Positions 42,698 through 50,230 of a stretch of DNA of 64,000 nucleotides are shown here, piece after piece. Each line of letters opens with the position of its first letter. Position 1 is the stretch's first letter. This stretch comes from Rufibacter sp. LB8 (lineage in GTDB: Bacteria > Bacteroidota > Bacteroidia > Cytophagales > Hymenobacteraceae), in NCBI RefSeq assembly GCF_014876185.1, contig NZ_JADALJ010000001.1, positions 2,275,501 through 2,339,500 of the forward strand, read 5' to 3'. The position numbers and the translations under genes are program-made. The notes under the pieces are model-generated. The model made no database searches, was not told the origin of the DNA, and saw nothing but the letters and a program-made list of their open reading frames with translations.

Positions 42698-42736
42698 TTT
42701 GAAATGTGCTAATGAAGCAATGTGCTTATGTACTAT

Positions 42737-42776
42737 CCGTTTTCGGCCTCTTTTTCAGAATTGAGCCCGAAAACGG
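42737..42776. repeat. Family A palindrome between cysD and cysN
   Basis: CCGTTTTCGGCCTC and GAGCCCGAAAACGG with diverged centre. Confidence 0.75.
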
Positions 42777-42985
42777 AAATACTACTCACCTTTTTGATTT
42801 CTATTTTCCACATCGGCTGTGCCGAAAAACTTTATTTCTGCGTGGCAACTGCTTTTCTAGCTCGCCCACAAGATCCTTTCAGGATGACAAAGAGGGAGAA
42901 AGCAAAATGACATAGAGGAAGAAAGTCAGAATGACAAATAGCAAGAAGTTTAGTCACTACATCCGGTTTACAGTGAAAGAAAAAA

Positions 42986-43013
42986 TCACTCACTCACTCA
43001 CTCACTCACTCAC
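42986..43013. repeat. (TCAC)7 microsatellite next to cysD stop
   Basis: Seven exact TCAC units, then CATCCTTCACTCAT up to the cysD stop at 43029-43031. On the coding strand it reads GTGA repeated. Confidence 0.9.
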
Positions 43014-43028
43014 TCCATCCTTCACTCA

Positions 43029-43937
43029 TTAGAAATACCCGTTCTTCTTTCTATCCTCCATAGCGGCTTCAGAGGCGCGGTCGTCAATGCGGGTCTGGCC
43101 GCGCTCGCTGGTGTTGGTCGCGATGATTTCATTGATGATATCATCTAGGGTTGAGGCGCTGGACTCTACGGCGGCGGTGCAGGTCATGTCACCCACGGTG
43201 CGGTAACGGACTACTTTGCGGCTCACCACGTCGGTTCCGTTGAGGGTAATGAATTGGTTGGTGGCAACCAGGCGTCCTTCAAACTCCAGTACCTCGCGCT
43301 CGTGGGCGAAGTAAATGTTGGGCAGCTCAATGTTCTCGCGACGGATGTAGTTCCAGATGTCCAGTTCAGTCCAGTTGCTGATGGGGAACACGCGCACGTT
43401 TTCGCCTTTGTTGATTTTGCCATTGTAGATGTTCCAGAGCTCGGGGCGTTGCAGCTTGGGGTCCCAGGTGCCAAACTCGTCACGGACGGAGAAAATGCGT
43501 TCTTTGGCGCGGGCTTTCTCCTCGTCGCGGCGGGCACCGCCAATGCAGGCGTCAAAGGCAAACTCCTCAATGGTGTCCAGCAAGGTGTAGGTCTGCAGGC
43601 CGTTGCGGCTGGGCAGTTTGCCTTTCTGCTCGGTGAGGCCTTTGGCTTTGATGGTGTCTTCCACGTGGCGCACAATCAGTTTTTCGCCAATCTTATCTGC
43701 CAAGTAATCTCTGAAATCTAATGCTTCCTGAAAGTTATGGCCGGTGTCAACGTGCACCAGCGGGAACGGGAACTTGCCGGGCCGGAACGCTTTCAGGGCC
43801 AGGTGCACCAGCACGATAGAATCTTTTCCGCCCGAAAACAGCAGGGCCGGACGCTCAAACTGACCCGCCACTTCCCTGAAAATATGAATCGCTTCTGACT
43901 CCAGCTGATCCAGGTAATCTAATGTATAGGAACCCAT
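43029..43937 (-). CDS. cysD: Sulfate adenylyltransferase subunit 2
   Basis: 302 residues, catalytic subunit of ATP sulfurylase. PALLFSGGKDSIVLVHLALKA (SGGKDS P-loop-like PP-motif) binds ATP. PLVHVDTGHNFQEAL, GARRDEEKARAKERIFS and RVFPISNWTELDIWNYI are conserved CysD segments, and the C-terminus ends in the usual AMEDRKKNGYF. Its ATG lies 15 bases after the cysH stop, so cysH and cysD share a transcript. Confidence 0.97.
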   Translation of the reverse strand: MGSYTLDYLDQLESEAIHIFREVAGQFERPALLFSGGKDSIVLVHLALKAFRPGKFPFPLVHVDTGHNFQEALDFRDYLADKIGEKLIVRHVEDTIKAKGLTEQKGKLPSRNGLQTYTLLDTIEEFAFDACIGGARRDEEKARAKERIFSVRDEFGTWDPKLQRPELWNIYNGKINKGENVRVFPISNWTELDIWNYIRRENIELPNIYFAHEREVLEFEGRLVATNQFITLNGTDVVSRKVVRYRTVGDMTCTAAVESSASTLDDIINEIIATNTSERGQTRIDDRASEAAMEDRKKNGYF

Positions 43938-43952
43938 AATCGGTACTTCTGT

Positions 43953-44705
43953 CTAATCAATCTTCGCTAATGAATTGGCCACGCCTGGCTTTTCCGTTAC
44001 GTGCAACCCACATTCTTTCTTGCTGCTGTCTTCCCACCACCAGCGGCCGGCCCTGAAATCTTCGCCCGGCTGAATGGCCCGCGTGCACGGCGCGCACCCA
44101 ATGCTGATGAAGCCTTTGTCATGCAGCGAGTTGTAAGGAATGTTGTTTTGTTTGATGAAGGCCATCACCTCGTCGGTAGACCAATGCAGGAGCGGGTGGA
44201 ACTTGATGAGTTGGTTTCCTTCGTCCCACTCAAACTGGGGCAAATCTCCCCGGCCTGGCGAATGCTCGGCGCGTAAACCCGTGACCCAGATAGAATTCCC
44301 GGCCAGTGCGCGTCTCAACGGCTCTACTTTTCTGATGTGGCAGCAGTCTTTCCGGTTCTGGGTAGATTCATAGAAGGAGTTGGGGCCAGTGGCCTGCACA
44401 AATTCCTCCAGGCTCTCATGATTGGGGTAATAGGCCTTGATGCGCGTGTGGTAGGCCGCATTGGTTTTGCTCCAAACGCTGTAGGTTTCGGGGAAAAGGC
44501 GGCCGGTGTCTAGCGTGAAAATAGAGATGGGCAGCTGGTTTTCCAGAATCTGGTGCGAGATGACCTGGTCCTCAAAACTGAAACTAGAGGAAAACGTCAC
44601 CGCGCCCGGGAACCGACCAGCCAGCAAGGCAAGGGTTTGGTCTATGGGTAAGCCTGCTGTTTCCTGAATAAGGAGAGACACCAGCTTTTGGGTAGAAGAG
44701 GCCAT
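43953..44705 (-). CDS. cysH: APS/PAPS reductase (thioredoxin-dependent, iron-sulfur type)
   Basis: 250 residues. VTFSSSFSFEDQVISH is the PAPS-reductase PP-loop. KDCCHIRKVEPLRRAL and SIGCAPCTRAIQPGEDFRAGRWWWE supply the Cys-Cys and Cys-x-x-Cys that hold a [4Fe-4S] cluster in the APS-reducing branch. The C-terminal KKECGLH carries the catalytic cysteine. No APS kinase gene is seen nearby, fitting direct APS reduction to sulfite. It is the first gene of the operon, preceded by a leader with a poly-cysteine ORF 73 bases upstream. Confidence 0.95.
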   Translation of the reverse strand: MASSTQKLVSLLIQETAGLPIDQTLALLAGRFPGAVTFSSSFSFEDQVISHQILENQLPISIFTLDTGRLFPETYSVWSKTNAAYHTRIKAYYPNHESLEEFVQATGPNSFYESTQNRKDCCHIRKVEPLRRALAGNSIWVTGLRAEHSPGRGDLPQFEWDEGNQLIKFHPLLHWSTDEVMAFIKQNNIPYNSLHDKGFISIGCAPCTRAIQPGEDFRAGRWWWEDSSKKECGLHVTEKPGVANSLAKID

Positions 44706-44778
44706 TGCAAGAAAATACTGGTAAAGAAATTAAAATTGGGTTGCCGCCTGGGCAAAGGGACTTTGTTGAAGCCGAGGG

Positions 44779-44847
44779 TTAGCAACAACAGCAGCCAGAG
44801 CTGCAACAACAGAAGCGCATTCGCTTTGTGTGAGAAGAGTAGACCAT
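44779..44847 (-). CDS. Poly-cysteine leader peptide of the cysHDN operon (candidate attenuator)
   Basis: A 22-codon ORF in the leader of cysH. It begins MVYSSHTKR and continues MRFCCCSSGCCCC before TAA, so 7 of the last 10 codons are Cys (TGT TGT TGC, then TGC TGT TGT TGC, separated by Ser-Ser-Gly). An internal ATG at 44820 would give the 13-residue form alone; it sits in the loop of an AAGCG/CGCTT hairpin. The Cys run can form GCAGC-tctg-GCTGC. Alternatively its TCTGGCTG can pair with CAGCCAGA 40-50 bases upstream, and TGTTG with CAACA just downstream. Ribosome stalling at Cys codons when Cys-tRNA is scarce would switch these pairings. Position, codons and promoter are seen; regulation is inferred. 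Confidence 0.75.
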   Translation of the reverse strand: MVYSSHTKRMRFCCCSSGCCCC

Positions 44848-44880
44848 GTAGTCTTGTTCTGGCTGTTAAGATAAGATGAC

Positions 44881-44911
44881 GCAAATATAGAAACCGAATT
44901 TTATAAATCAA
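44881..44911 (-). promoter_or_regulatory. Promoter of the cysHDN leader transcript
   Basis: Minus strand: TTG at 44911-44909, 19-base spacer, TATATTTG ending at 44882, with C next. Spacing is identical to the tRNA-Gln promoter. Transcription would start near 44875, about 28 bases before the leader ORF and 170 bases before cysH. Confidence 0.75.
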
Positions 44912-45029
44912 GTTTTCCTATCAATTTAGTAGAGTTTTGTTTATGAAAATTAAATAACCCAAACATTATTTATGTGTATAAATTTTAACAATAGCATTGC
45001 AAGGTTAACGTATTTTCAATAGCTGTGTT

Positions 45030-45072
45030 TTCGTTTTCAGGCTCGTTTTTCAAAATAGGCTTTAAAATAGAT
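45030..45072. repeat. Family A palindrome (decayed)
   Basis: TTTTCGTTTTCAGGCTCG and AGGCTTTAAAATAG. Confidence 0.4.
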
Positions 45073-45090
45073 TTTTACTGTACCAGAAAT

Positions 45091-45125
45091 GTAGCGTCGT
45101 TACACTGTAACGGCGTGGTTCCATG
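45091..45125 (+). repeat. Family C palindrome, TTACACTGTAA centre
   Basis: GTAGCGTCGTTACA and TGTAACGGCG pair; GTAG foot. Confidence 0.7.
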
Positions 45126-45220
45126 AACGAGAACAGTTCTATATGCAACAGGCCCAACTCCAGGGCAAAGCTGCGAAGCACGGGTCCTAGTTTGTCTGAA
45201 GCAGTTTGGCTGCGTAGCTC

Positions 45221-45240
45221 TACTGTGTAACGACGCTACA
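45221..45240 (-). repeat. Family C half element
   Basis: Minus strand TGTAGCGTCGTTACACAGTA. Confidence 0.55.
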
Positions 45241-45281
45241 TTCCGTTTTTGGCTTCGTTTCCGGAAATTTGCCAAAAATAA
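45241..45281. repeat. Family A palindrome (decayed)
   Basis: CCGTTTTTGGCTTCGTTT intact left arm; right arm reduced to AAATTTGCCAAAAATA. Confidence 0.5.
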
Positions 45282-45945
45282 AAAAGTAACCATTGCCTAG
45301 AAGGGGTAGACTTTTCCAACTTCACTTCACTATCTCATGCAATTTCGAAAAAAATATGGAGCAAAAGAGTATTCACATGGACCGTAGCCAAGTTTTAAAA
45401 AATATGAACATATTATCAAATTTTGATGCATAAATATAAAAATGTTGATTTCTATATAAAATTTCATTAAAAAACTTGCAAAGTCAATAAATCGAAAGGG
45501 TCAATCTAAACTTGAATAATTAATTTCTGGTTCATTACTTAAGTAAAGCCTGTGCAAAATCATTTTTAGGATTCTATAAAGTCAGATGTTACCAAATGAG
45601 GAAAATAGCTGTTTTTTTTAATTCAAATACCGCAGTTAAGCGTTATTTGAATTAATTTATAGATATAATTATAATTTTTATTTAAATGATTAAGATTATC
45701 AAAAAGAGCAATGTTTCCTATTTTTAGAAAACCCACTTGCATACTTTTAATATAGTTACCAAGGACACCCTTGTTCTGAGTGTTTGCATTACTGAATGAT
45801 AGATTATGCACTTAGAGGTACTAGTTTCTATATGAACAGAACAATGGAGATTTTGCCTGTAGGTTTTCTATTGATAACAGAAGTACTACTTATGAAAAAC
45901 AAGTTAACCTTCTACTTTAACTAGAATAATAAAAAAGGAGTGCTG

Positions 45946-45990
45946 ATGCCTTTACCAAGTAGGCAATTATTAAATTCATTAATTTTATGA
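45946..45990 (+). CDS. Possible 14-codon leader ORF with a strong Shine-Dalgarno
   Basis: AAAAAAGGAG lies 5 bases before ATG 45946; the peptide MPLPSRQLLNSLIL ends in TGA overlapping the next ATG (ATGA). A clear AAGGAG is uncommon before Bacteroidota genes. It may simply bring ribosomes to the following gene. Confidence 0.3.
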   Translation: MPLPSRQLLNSLIL

Positions 45991-46226
45991 GAAAAAAATT
46001 ATTATCAGCAGTAGTAGTATGTTTATGCTTTTCACTAACATCTGCTAAATCTTCAGAAACTGAGCAAGTTTTTGACAGACAGTGTTGTTCAAAAACTGTT
46101 CCTTTAGAGGATGGAAATTCCATCACCATAACTGCATGCGCAGGTTGGTTCCTATCAAATGACGCTGCGGCTTATGCTAGAGCATGTGAAAAAACCAGAG
46201 AGGCAATTGAAGCTTATTCAAACTAA
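45987..46226 (+). CDS. Small secreted four-cysteine protein 1
   Basis: 79 residues with a clear signal peptide (KKLLSAVVVCLCFSLTSAKS). The mature part of about 59 residues carries cysteines at about 33, 34, 51 and 67 (RQCCSK, TACAGWF, ARACEK), enough for two disulfides, and a helical C-terminus (AAAYARACEKTREAIEAY). No family recognised. It shares cysteine number and the AG-x-F..A-x-x-A-C pattern with the next gene, so the two look like distant paralogues. DNA is far more AT-rich than the surrounding chromosome. Confidence 0.6.
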   Translation: MRKKLLSAVVVCLCFSLTSAKSSETEQVFDRQCCSKTVPLEDGNSITITACAGWFLSNDAAAYARACEKTREAIEAYSN

Positions 46227-46244
46227 TAATAATAATAATAATAA
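46224..46244. repeat. (TAA)7 microsatellite starting at a stop codon
   Basis: Seven TAA units; the first is the stop of the preceding gene, the last ends 2 bases before the next ATG (46247). Confidence 0.9.
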
Positions 46245-46246
46245 AT

Positions 46247-46501
46247 ATGAAACGTATATTTCCTGTCATTTTAGTATTTTGTTTTTTTATTAATTCAAAT
46301 GTAAAATCTTACCCAAAGGCAAACAATCCATTTTGCAGAGTCACTTGCACAATTAATGTTCCTGACGGCTTTGGAGGATCTTATGGGTTTTCTGGAACAG
46401 CAGGCAACATCTTTACAAGTTGTGAAACTGCAATGGAGAAGGCTTGTAAAGAAGCAACCCGAAATGCATTTGAAATTATGATGGATTTAATGGAATTTTA
46501 A
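46247..46501 (+). CDS. Small secreted four-cysteine protein 2
   Basis: 84 residues with signal peptide (KRIFPVILVFCFFINSNVKS). Mature cysteines lie at about 30, 34, 59 and 67 (FCRVTC, FTSCETAMEKACKEA). A Gly-rich middle (GFGGSYGFSGTAGN) is followed by a helical tail. Likely paralogue of the gene upstream and probably cotranscribed with it. It is followed by a 19-bp-arm hairpin. No known family; toxin, immunity, adhesin or peptide-precursor roles are all possible. Confidence 0.6.
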   Translation: MKRIFPVILVFCFFINSNVKSYPKANNPFCRVTCTINVPDGFGGSYGFSGTAGNIFTSCETAMEKACKEATRNAFEIMMDLMEF

Positions 46502-46531
46502 CGGTTACATTTAGAGTATAAATCAAAAAAC

Positions 46532-46578
46532 AATAGTGTTATTTATATATTAATCTCAAATATATAAATAACACTATT
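46532..46578. terminator. AT-rich hairpin between the small genes and the GLPGLI gene
   Basis: AATAGTGTTATTTATATAT pairs perfectly with 46560-46578 across a 9-base loop. It may be a terminator or an RNA-stability element for the two small genes. Confidence 0.6.
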
Positions 46579-46613
46579 TAATACTGTAATTATCAATAAA
46601 ATACTATAATAAT

Positions 46614-47327
46614 ATGAGACTATTATTAACACTATTAACAATCTACTTTTATTCATTTCTCACAAATGCACAGCAATACGAAATAGAATATAATCATACT
46701 ATTACATTCGATGACTTGGTCACTAGGGCTGTTTATAAACTCACTGCAACACATGAGGCTAGCTACTACATTAAGCTTAAAAGTGAGCAAGAAGCTAGAA
46801 ACGGTACTGAATTAATAAATGCTAATACGGGGGCTATACCTTTTGTTTACAAAGACTATCTCCAAAAACAAACTCGGTACAACCAACCCATGATTAACAA
46901 AGTATTTTTTATTAAAGATGAACTTCCATTGCAAACATGGAAACTAGCCAGTGAAACTAAACAGATAAAATCCTTTAAGTGCAAAAAGGCTACTACTACT
47001 TTCAGAGGCCGTAAGTATACTGCTTGGTATTCCACAGATATTTCATTAATGGGCGGCCCTTGGAAATTTGATGGCTTGCCTGGTCTCATCTTGGCAGTAG
47101 CCTCAGATGACGGTGTACTATCTATTGAGGCCACAAAAATTGAGAAAAAGCCACTGAAACCATTACCTGTCTCTACTTTTAAAGCCGACGAGGCCATCAC
47201 TTGGGATGCTTATAGTCTACAATACAAGAAGGCTATGAGCCGAATCAAGAAATCAATGCAGGCAAATGCAGAGCCAGATGTAGAACTCACTATAAAACCC
47301 AATTTGGTAGAAATAATACCTTTGTAA
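46614..47327 (+). CDS. GLPGLI family protein
   Basis: 237 residues with signal peptide (LLLTLLTIYFYSFLTNAQ). The signature GGPWKFDGLPGLILAV lies at about 158-173, and WYSTDISLMGGPWKF precedes it as in the family. Function of GLPGLI proteins is unknown; they are often next to outer-membrane receptor-like proteins and to genes for small exported peptides in Bacteroidota. Here the next gene, 27 bases on, is such a barrel protein. AT-rich like the two genes before it. Confidence 0.9.
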   Translation: MRLLLTLLTIYFYSFLTNAQQYEIEYNHTITFDDLVTRAVYKLTATHEASYYIKLKSEQEARNGTELINANTGAIPFVYKDYLQKQTRYNQPMINKVFFIKDELPLQTWKLASETKQIKSFKCKKATTTFRGRKYTAWYSTDISLMGGPWKFDGLPGLILAVASDDGVLSIEATKIEKKPLKPLPVSTFKADEAITWDAYSLQYKKAMSRIKKSMQANAEPDVELTIKPNLVEIIPL

Positions 47328-47354
47328 ACCTATGCGTACAGCAGATACTAGGCT

Positions 47355-49973
47355 ATGTTTTTCCGTCTTATTTCTCTTGGCATTTTCTTCTTTTTCACGC
47401 AACTCACCACATATTCTCAACGCATAACTGGCACTGTTACCACCCAAAGTGGCAAACCCGCCACTTCTTGCTATATCTTGGTAGAAAAGTACACCACGCA
47501 AGAAGTGGTGGATTATGTGGTGCCCAACCTCCAAGGCAAATATGACCTTCTCCTTAAAGCTAAAGATACCCTAACATTGCTTATAAGAGTGCAAGGGCTT
47601 GCTTATTATCCGCAGGCAAAGAAATTACACTTAGTACCCAGTAAAGAGTTCTATACCCTTGATTTTGTGGTGGAAGAAAATCCGCAACTGATGAAGGAGG
47701 TGGTGGTGCTGGGGGAACGTCAGAACATAGCGGTCACAGAAGATACCGTCACCTACACGGTAGATAAATTCAAAAGCTCCGAGGATCGAAAACTTGCTGA
47801 CGTGCTCAAGAAAATGCCCGGCATGGAAGTTAATGACCAAACGGGACTTATAAAATATAAGGGAAAATCAATTGAAACTATTCTCCTGGACGGCGATGAC
47901 CTATTTGGCAAAAGTTATTCAGTGGGAACCCGCAGTATTTCAGCAGACATTGTGGACCAAGTGGAGGCCATTGAAGACTATCAAGAAAACACTCTGAAAA
48001 AAGGGCTGCAGAAATCTGAGAAAGTAGTTCTTAACCTCAAACTCAAAAGAAATGTGGCTAAGGTTTCTGGTGATGCCTCAGCGGGGGCTGGAGTTGGCAA
48101 TTACTTGGCTAATGTAAACAGCATCCTGTTATCAGAAAAGGTAAAGGCCTTGGGGGTGGCGCACGCCAATAACATTTCACTTAACCAAACGCCTTACCTA
48201 AAAGAAACTTACCGCTCAGAGAACTCCCTGGAAATGGAGAATTACGGCGTTGACCTATTACGTGAGGGCAGCGTGGCGCAAGCACCCGCCATGGCCAGAA
48301 GCTACGCCAACAGACTCAAGTTTGGGGCATTGAGTCTATTGTACAAACCCCATAAAAAGGTGACACTTACAAATCAGTTCTCGCTGTTCAGTGATGTCAG
48401 TACGTTTGAGTATGATTCCCGCTCCTCTTTTCTGCTAGGAGAAAATTCTGTGGAAATCTCCAACCAGACTTCAAACCGGGCACTGCCTACGTACGCTGCC
48501 TTGACTTCCAAACTCAGTTACAAACCATCTGTTTCTTCTTCTCTGGAGATCAACAACAGGTACGCGTATCAAGCAGATACCTATTACCAAAACAATCTAC
48601 AGAACAACGCCCAATTATTTAACACTGCGCTTACAGGAAGAAAAAGGTATTACCACCAACACATCAGTTATTCCAACAAATTGTCTCCTACCCAATTGCT
48701 AGAGTTCACGGCATACAACGCTTTAGACCAGACTAACAGAACCTTCCTGCTAGACAGCCCCCAGCCAATTCTTGTGGAAGGAAAAGAAGTCAATTTGCAA
48801 AATCTAACCAGTGAAAGAAGCAATCGAACTTTGGAGGCTGCCTACCTAGTGAAAATAAATAAGGTGGACACCCAATTGAAATTGACACAAGCACTAGACC
48901 AAGAAAACATAGTGATGGCCGCCGCGTCCCCCTTACACAAGTTCCAACTTAGAAATAGCATCACTGCCCTGCACACAAGGGTGGGCTTTAATCCAAAACC
49001 TACTGTTATTCTCTCTGGACTCATCACTCTGAGCTACGCCAAACGTGCAGCAGCCACCGCACAGGAACCAGATAGATTACAGCAAAACGACTTTTACATA
49101 AACAGTGAGGTAAAGCTTAGATACAAAATCAATGAAAGCAACAGCATAACCTTAAAGGCCGGGAAAGAGAGCAAACCTGTAGAAAACCGCTACTTAATCG
49201 CCACCCCGTTGTTACTGGATTCCCGTACCGTTCTAAACAACATACCCTCCCTAGACTTGGAGGATACTTGGATTTCCTCAGCAAGCTATTCACACTTCAA
49301 CCTTTTTGAGCAGCGCAACTTCACCTTATTTGCCAGTTACCAAGAAACCCGTAATACGTGGCTTGCCCAGCAAACCATCACGGAAGGCCTCAGTCTGATA
49401 ACCTACTTCCAAACCCCACTCACCAGAAAAGACCTGAACCTCTCAGCCTCAGCAGGCTACTTGATAGATGCTATCAGCCACAAGGTGAATCTTATGGCCA
49501 ATACCAATATCAACCAATTCTACAACGCCCTCAACGGCACCTCTGCCCAGAGAACCTGGCTACAGGTGCATACTTCCACCGTAGAACTGAACAGTGCATT
49601 CTCTGGCAAATTCAATTACAAGAGCTCATGGGGCATAACGCATATCATTGGCGAACAGGAAAACACTACCCCTATCACCACTACCAACCTTACTGGCCGC
49701 TTGGAATCTATCTTGAAACTCTCCAGCAAGACATATTGCAAGGTAGGGAAGGAATTATTGCTCCCTGGCAACGCAACACTTGACATAAACCAGGTTTTTC
49801 TTGATTTTTCATTCCATCACTTCACTAAGAAGATAGAGTATTTCGTGCTTGCCAAAAATCTATTGAATAGACCCGCGTTCACACAGGTTTACTCAACAGA
49901 ATTCTCTACCAGTGTTTTCTCTAATTCCCTTTTCAGGAGGTACGTGGTGGGAGGCCTGAATTATACTTTTTGA
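47355..49973 (+). CDS. Outer-membrane beta-barrel protein with carboxypeptidase-like domain (TonB-receptor-like)
   Basis: 872 residues. Signal peptide (RLISLGIFFFFTQLTTYS), a carboxypeptidase-regulatory-like sandwich (QRITGTVTTQSGKPATSCYI), then a plug-type region (VVVLGERQNIAVTEDTVTYTVDKFKSSEDRKLADVLKKMPGMEV, LDGDDLFGKSYSVGTRSI) and a long barrel ending RRYVVGGLNYTF. The type commonly follows a GLPGLI gene. No obvious TonB box or STN domain. It likely exports or imports a molecule linked to the small secreted proteins (inference). Confidence 0.87.
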   Translation: MFFRLISLGIFFFFTQLTTYSQRITGTVTTQSGKPATSCYILVEKYTTQEVVDYVVPNLQGKYDLLLKAKDTLTLLIRVQGLAYYPQAKKLHLVPSKEFYTLDFVVEENPQLMKEVVVLGERQNIAVTEDTVTYTVDKFKSSEDRKLADVLKKMPGMEVNDQTGLIKYKGKSIETILLDGDDLFGKSYSVGTRSISADIVDQVEAIEDYQENTLKKGLQKSEKVVLNLKLKRNVAKVSGDASAGAGVGNYLANVNSILLSEKVKALGVAHANNISLNQTPYLKETYRSENSLEMENYGVDLLREGSVAQAPAMARSYANRLKFGALSLLYKPHKKVTLTNQFSLFSDVSTFEYDSRSSFLLGENSVEISNQTSNRALPTYAALTSKLSYKPSVSSSLEINNRYAYQADTYYQNNLQNNAQLFNTALTGRKRYYHQHISYSNKLSPTQLLEFTAYNALDQTNRTFLLDSPQPILVEGKEVNLQNLTSERSNRTLEAAYLVKINKVDTQLKLTQALDQENIVMAAASPLHKFQLRNSITALHTRVGFNPKPTVILSGLITLSYAKRAAATAQEPDRLQQNDFYINSEVKLRYKINESNSITLKAGKESKPVENRYLIATPLLLDSRTVLNNIPSLDLEDTWISSASYSHFNLFEQRNFTLFASYQETRNTWLAQQTITEGLSLITYFQTPLTRKDLNLSASAGYLIDAISHKVNLMANTNINQFYNALNGTSAQRTWLQVHTSTVELNSAFSGKFNYKSSWGITHIIGEQENTTPITTTNLTGRLESILKLSSKTYCKVGKELLLPGNATLDINQVFLDFSFHHFTKKIEYFVLAKNLLNRPAFTQVYSTEFSTSVFSNSLFRRYVVGGLNYTF

Positions 49974-50049
49974 GGCAGTGTGTTTCTTATAACGAAAGGA
50001 TGGTGGTATGCCTTATCATGTGTAATAACTCATATCAGTTCCTTCACCA

Positions 50050-50088
50050 GTTTTAACCTCATTTTTAGAATCTGAGCCTACAACAGAG
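50050..50088. repeat. Family A palindrome (decayed)
   Basis: CAGTTTTAACCTCATTTT and GAGCCTACAACAG. Confidence 0.4.
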
Positions 50089-50104
50089 TTTATCCTTATC
50101 AAAA

Positions 50105-50140
50105 TGCAGCATCATTACATCGTAACGACGTGTCTCCATG
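50105..50140. repeat. Family C palindrome (diverged)
   Basis: GCAGCATCATTACATCGTAA then CGACGTGTCTCCATG. Confidence 0.55.
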
Positions 50141-50230
50141 CAACGGGAATGTCTCTGCCGCAATAAGCCCAACTTCAAGGGGAAGCTGCGAAGACAGATT
50201 TATGGATAAGTGTACCGGCATTGCTACGTA

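Larger units (their letters stand above)
42698..43028. other. Unusual spacer inside the cys operon
   Basis: Holds ATGTGCTAAT words (42702-42728), a family A palindrome (42737-42776), a half copy of the GATCCTTTCAGGATGACA repeat (42855-42900) and a tetranucleotide tract (42986-43013). No gene or clear new promoter. Confidence 0.65.
44912..45945. other. AT-rich gene desert
   Basis: Repeats at the left (decayed family A at 45030-45072 and 45241-45281, family C at 45091-45125 and 45221-45240), then about 650 bases of very AT-rich DNA. It contains an inverted repeat TTAATTCAAATA/TATTTGAATTAA (45618-45655). A 62-codon minus-strand frame (45623-45811) has no support. The base composition change marks the border of the following insert. 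Confidence 0.55.

Noticed and set aside
44642-44911. 89-codon minus-strand frame covering the cys leader (Leu-rich)
   Set aside because: It overlaps the cysH start in another frame, begins upstream of the expected transcript start, and its Leu run is the frame-shifted image of the Cys codons.
45623-45811. 62-codon minus-strand frame in the AT-rich desert
   Set aside because: Low-complexity Asn/Ile/Leu-rich product, no start-site signal, and it ends inside an inverted repeat; chance frame in AT-rich DNA is likelier.
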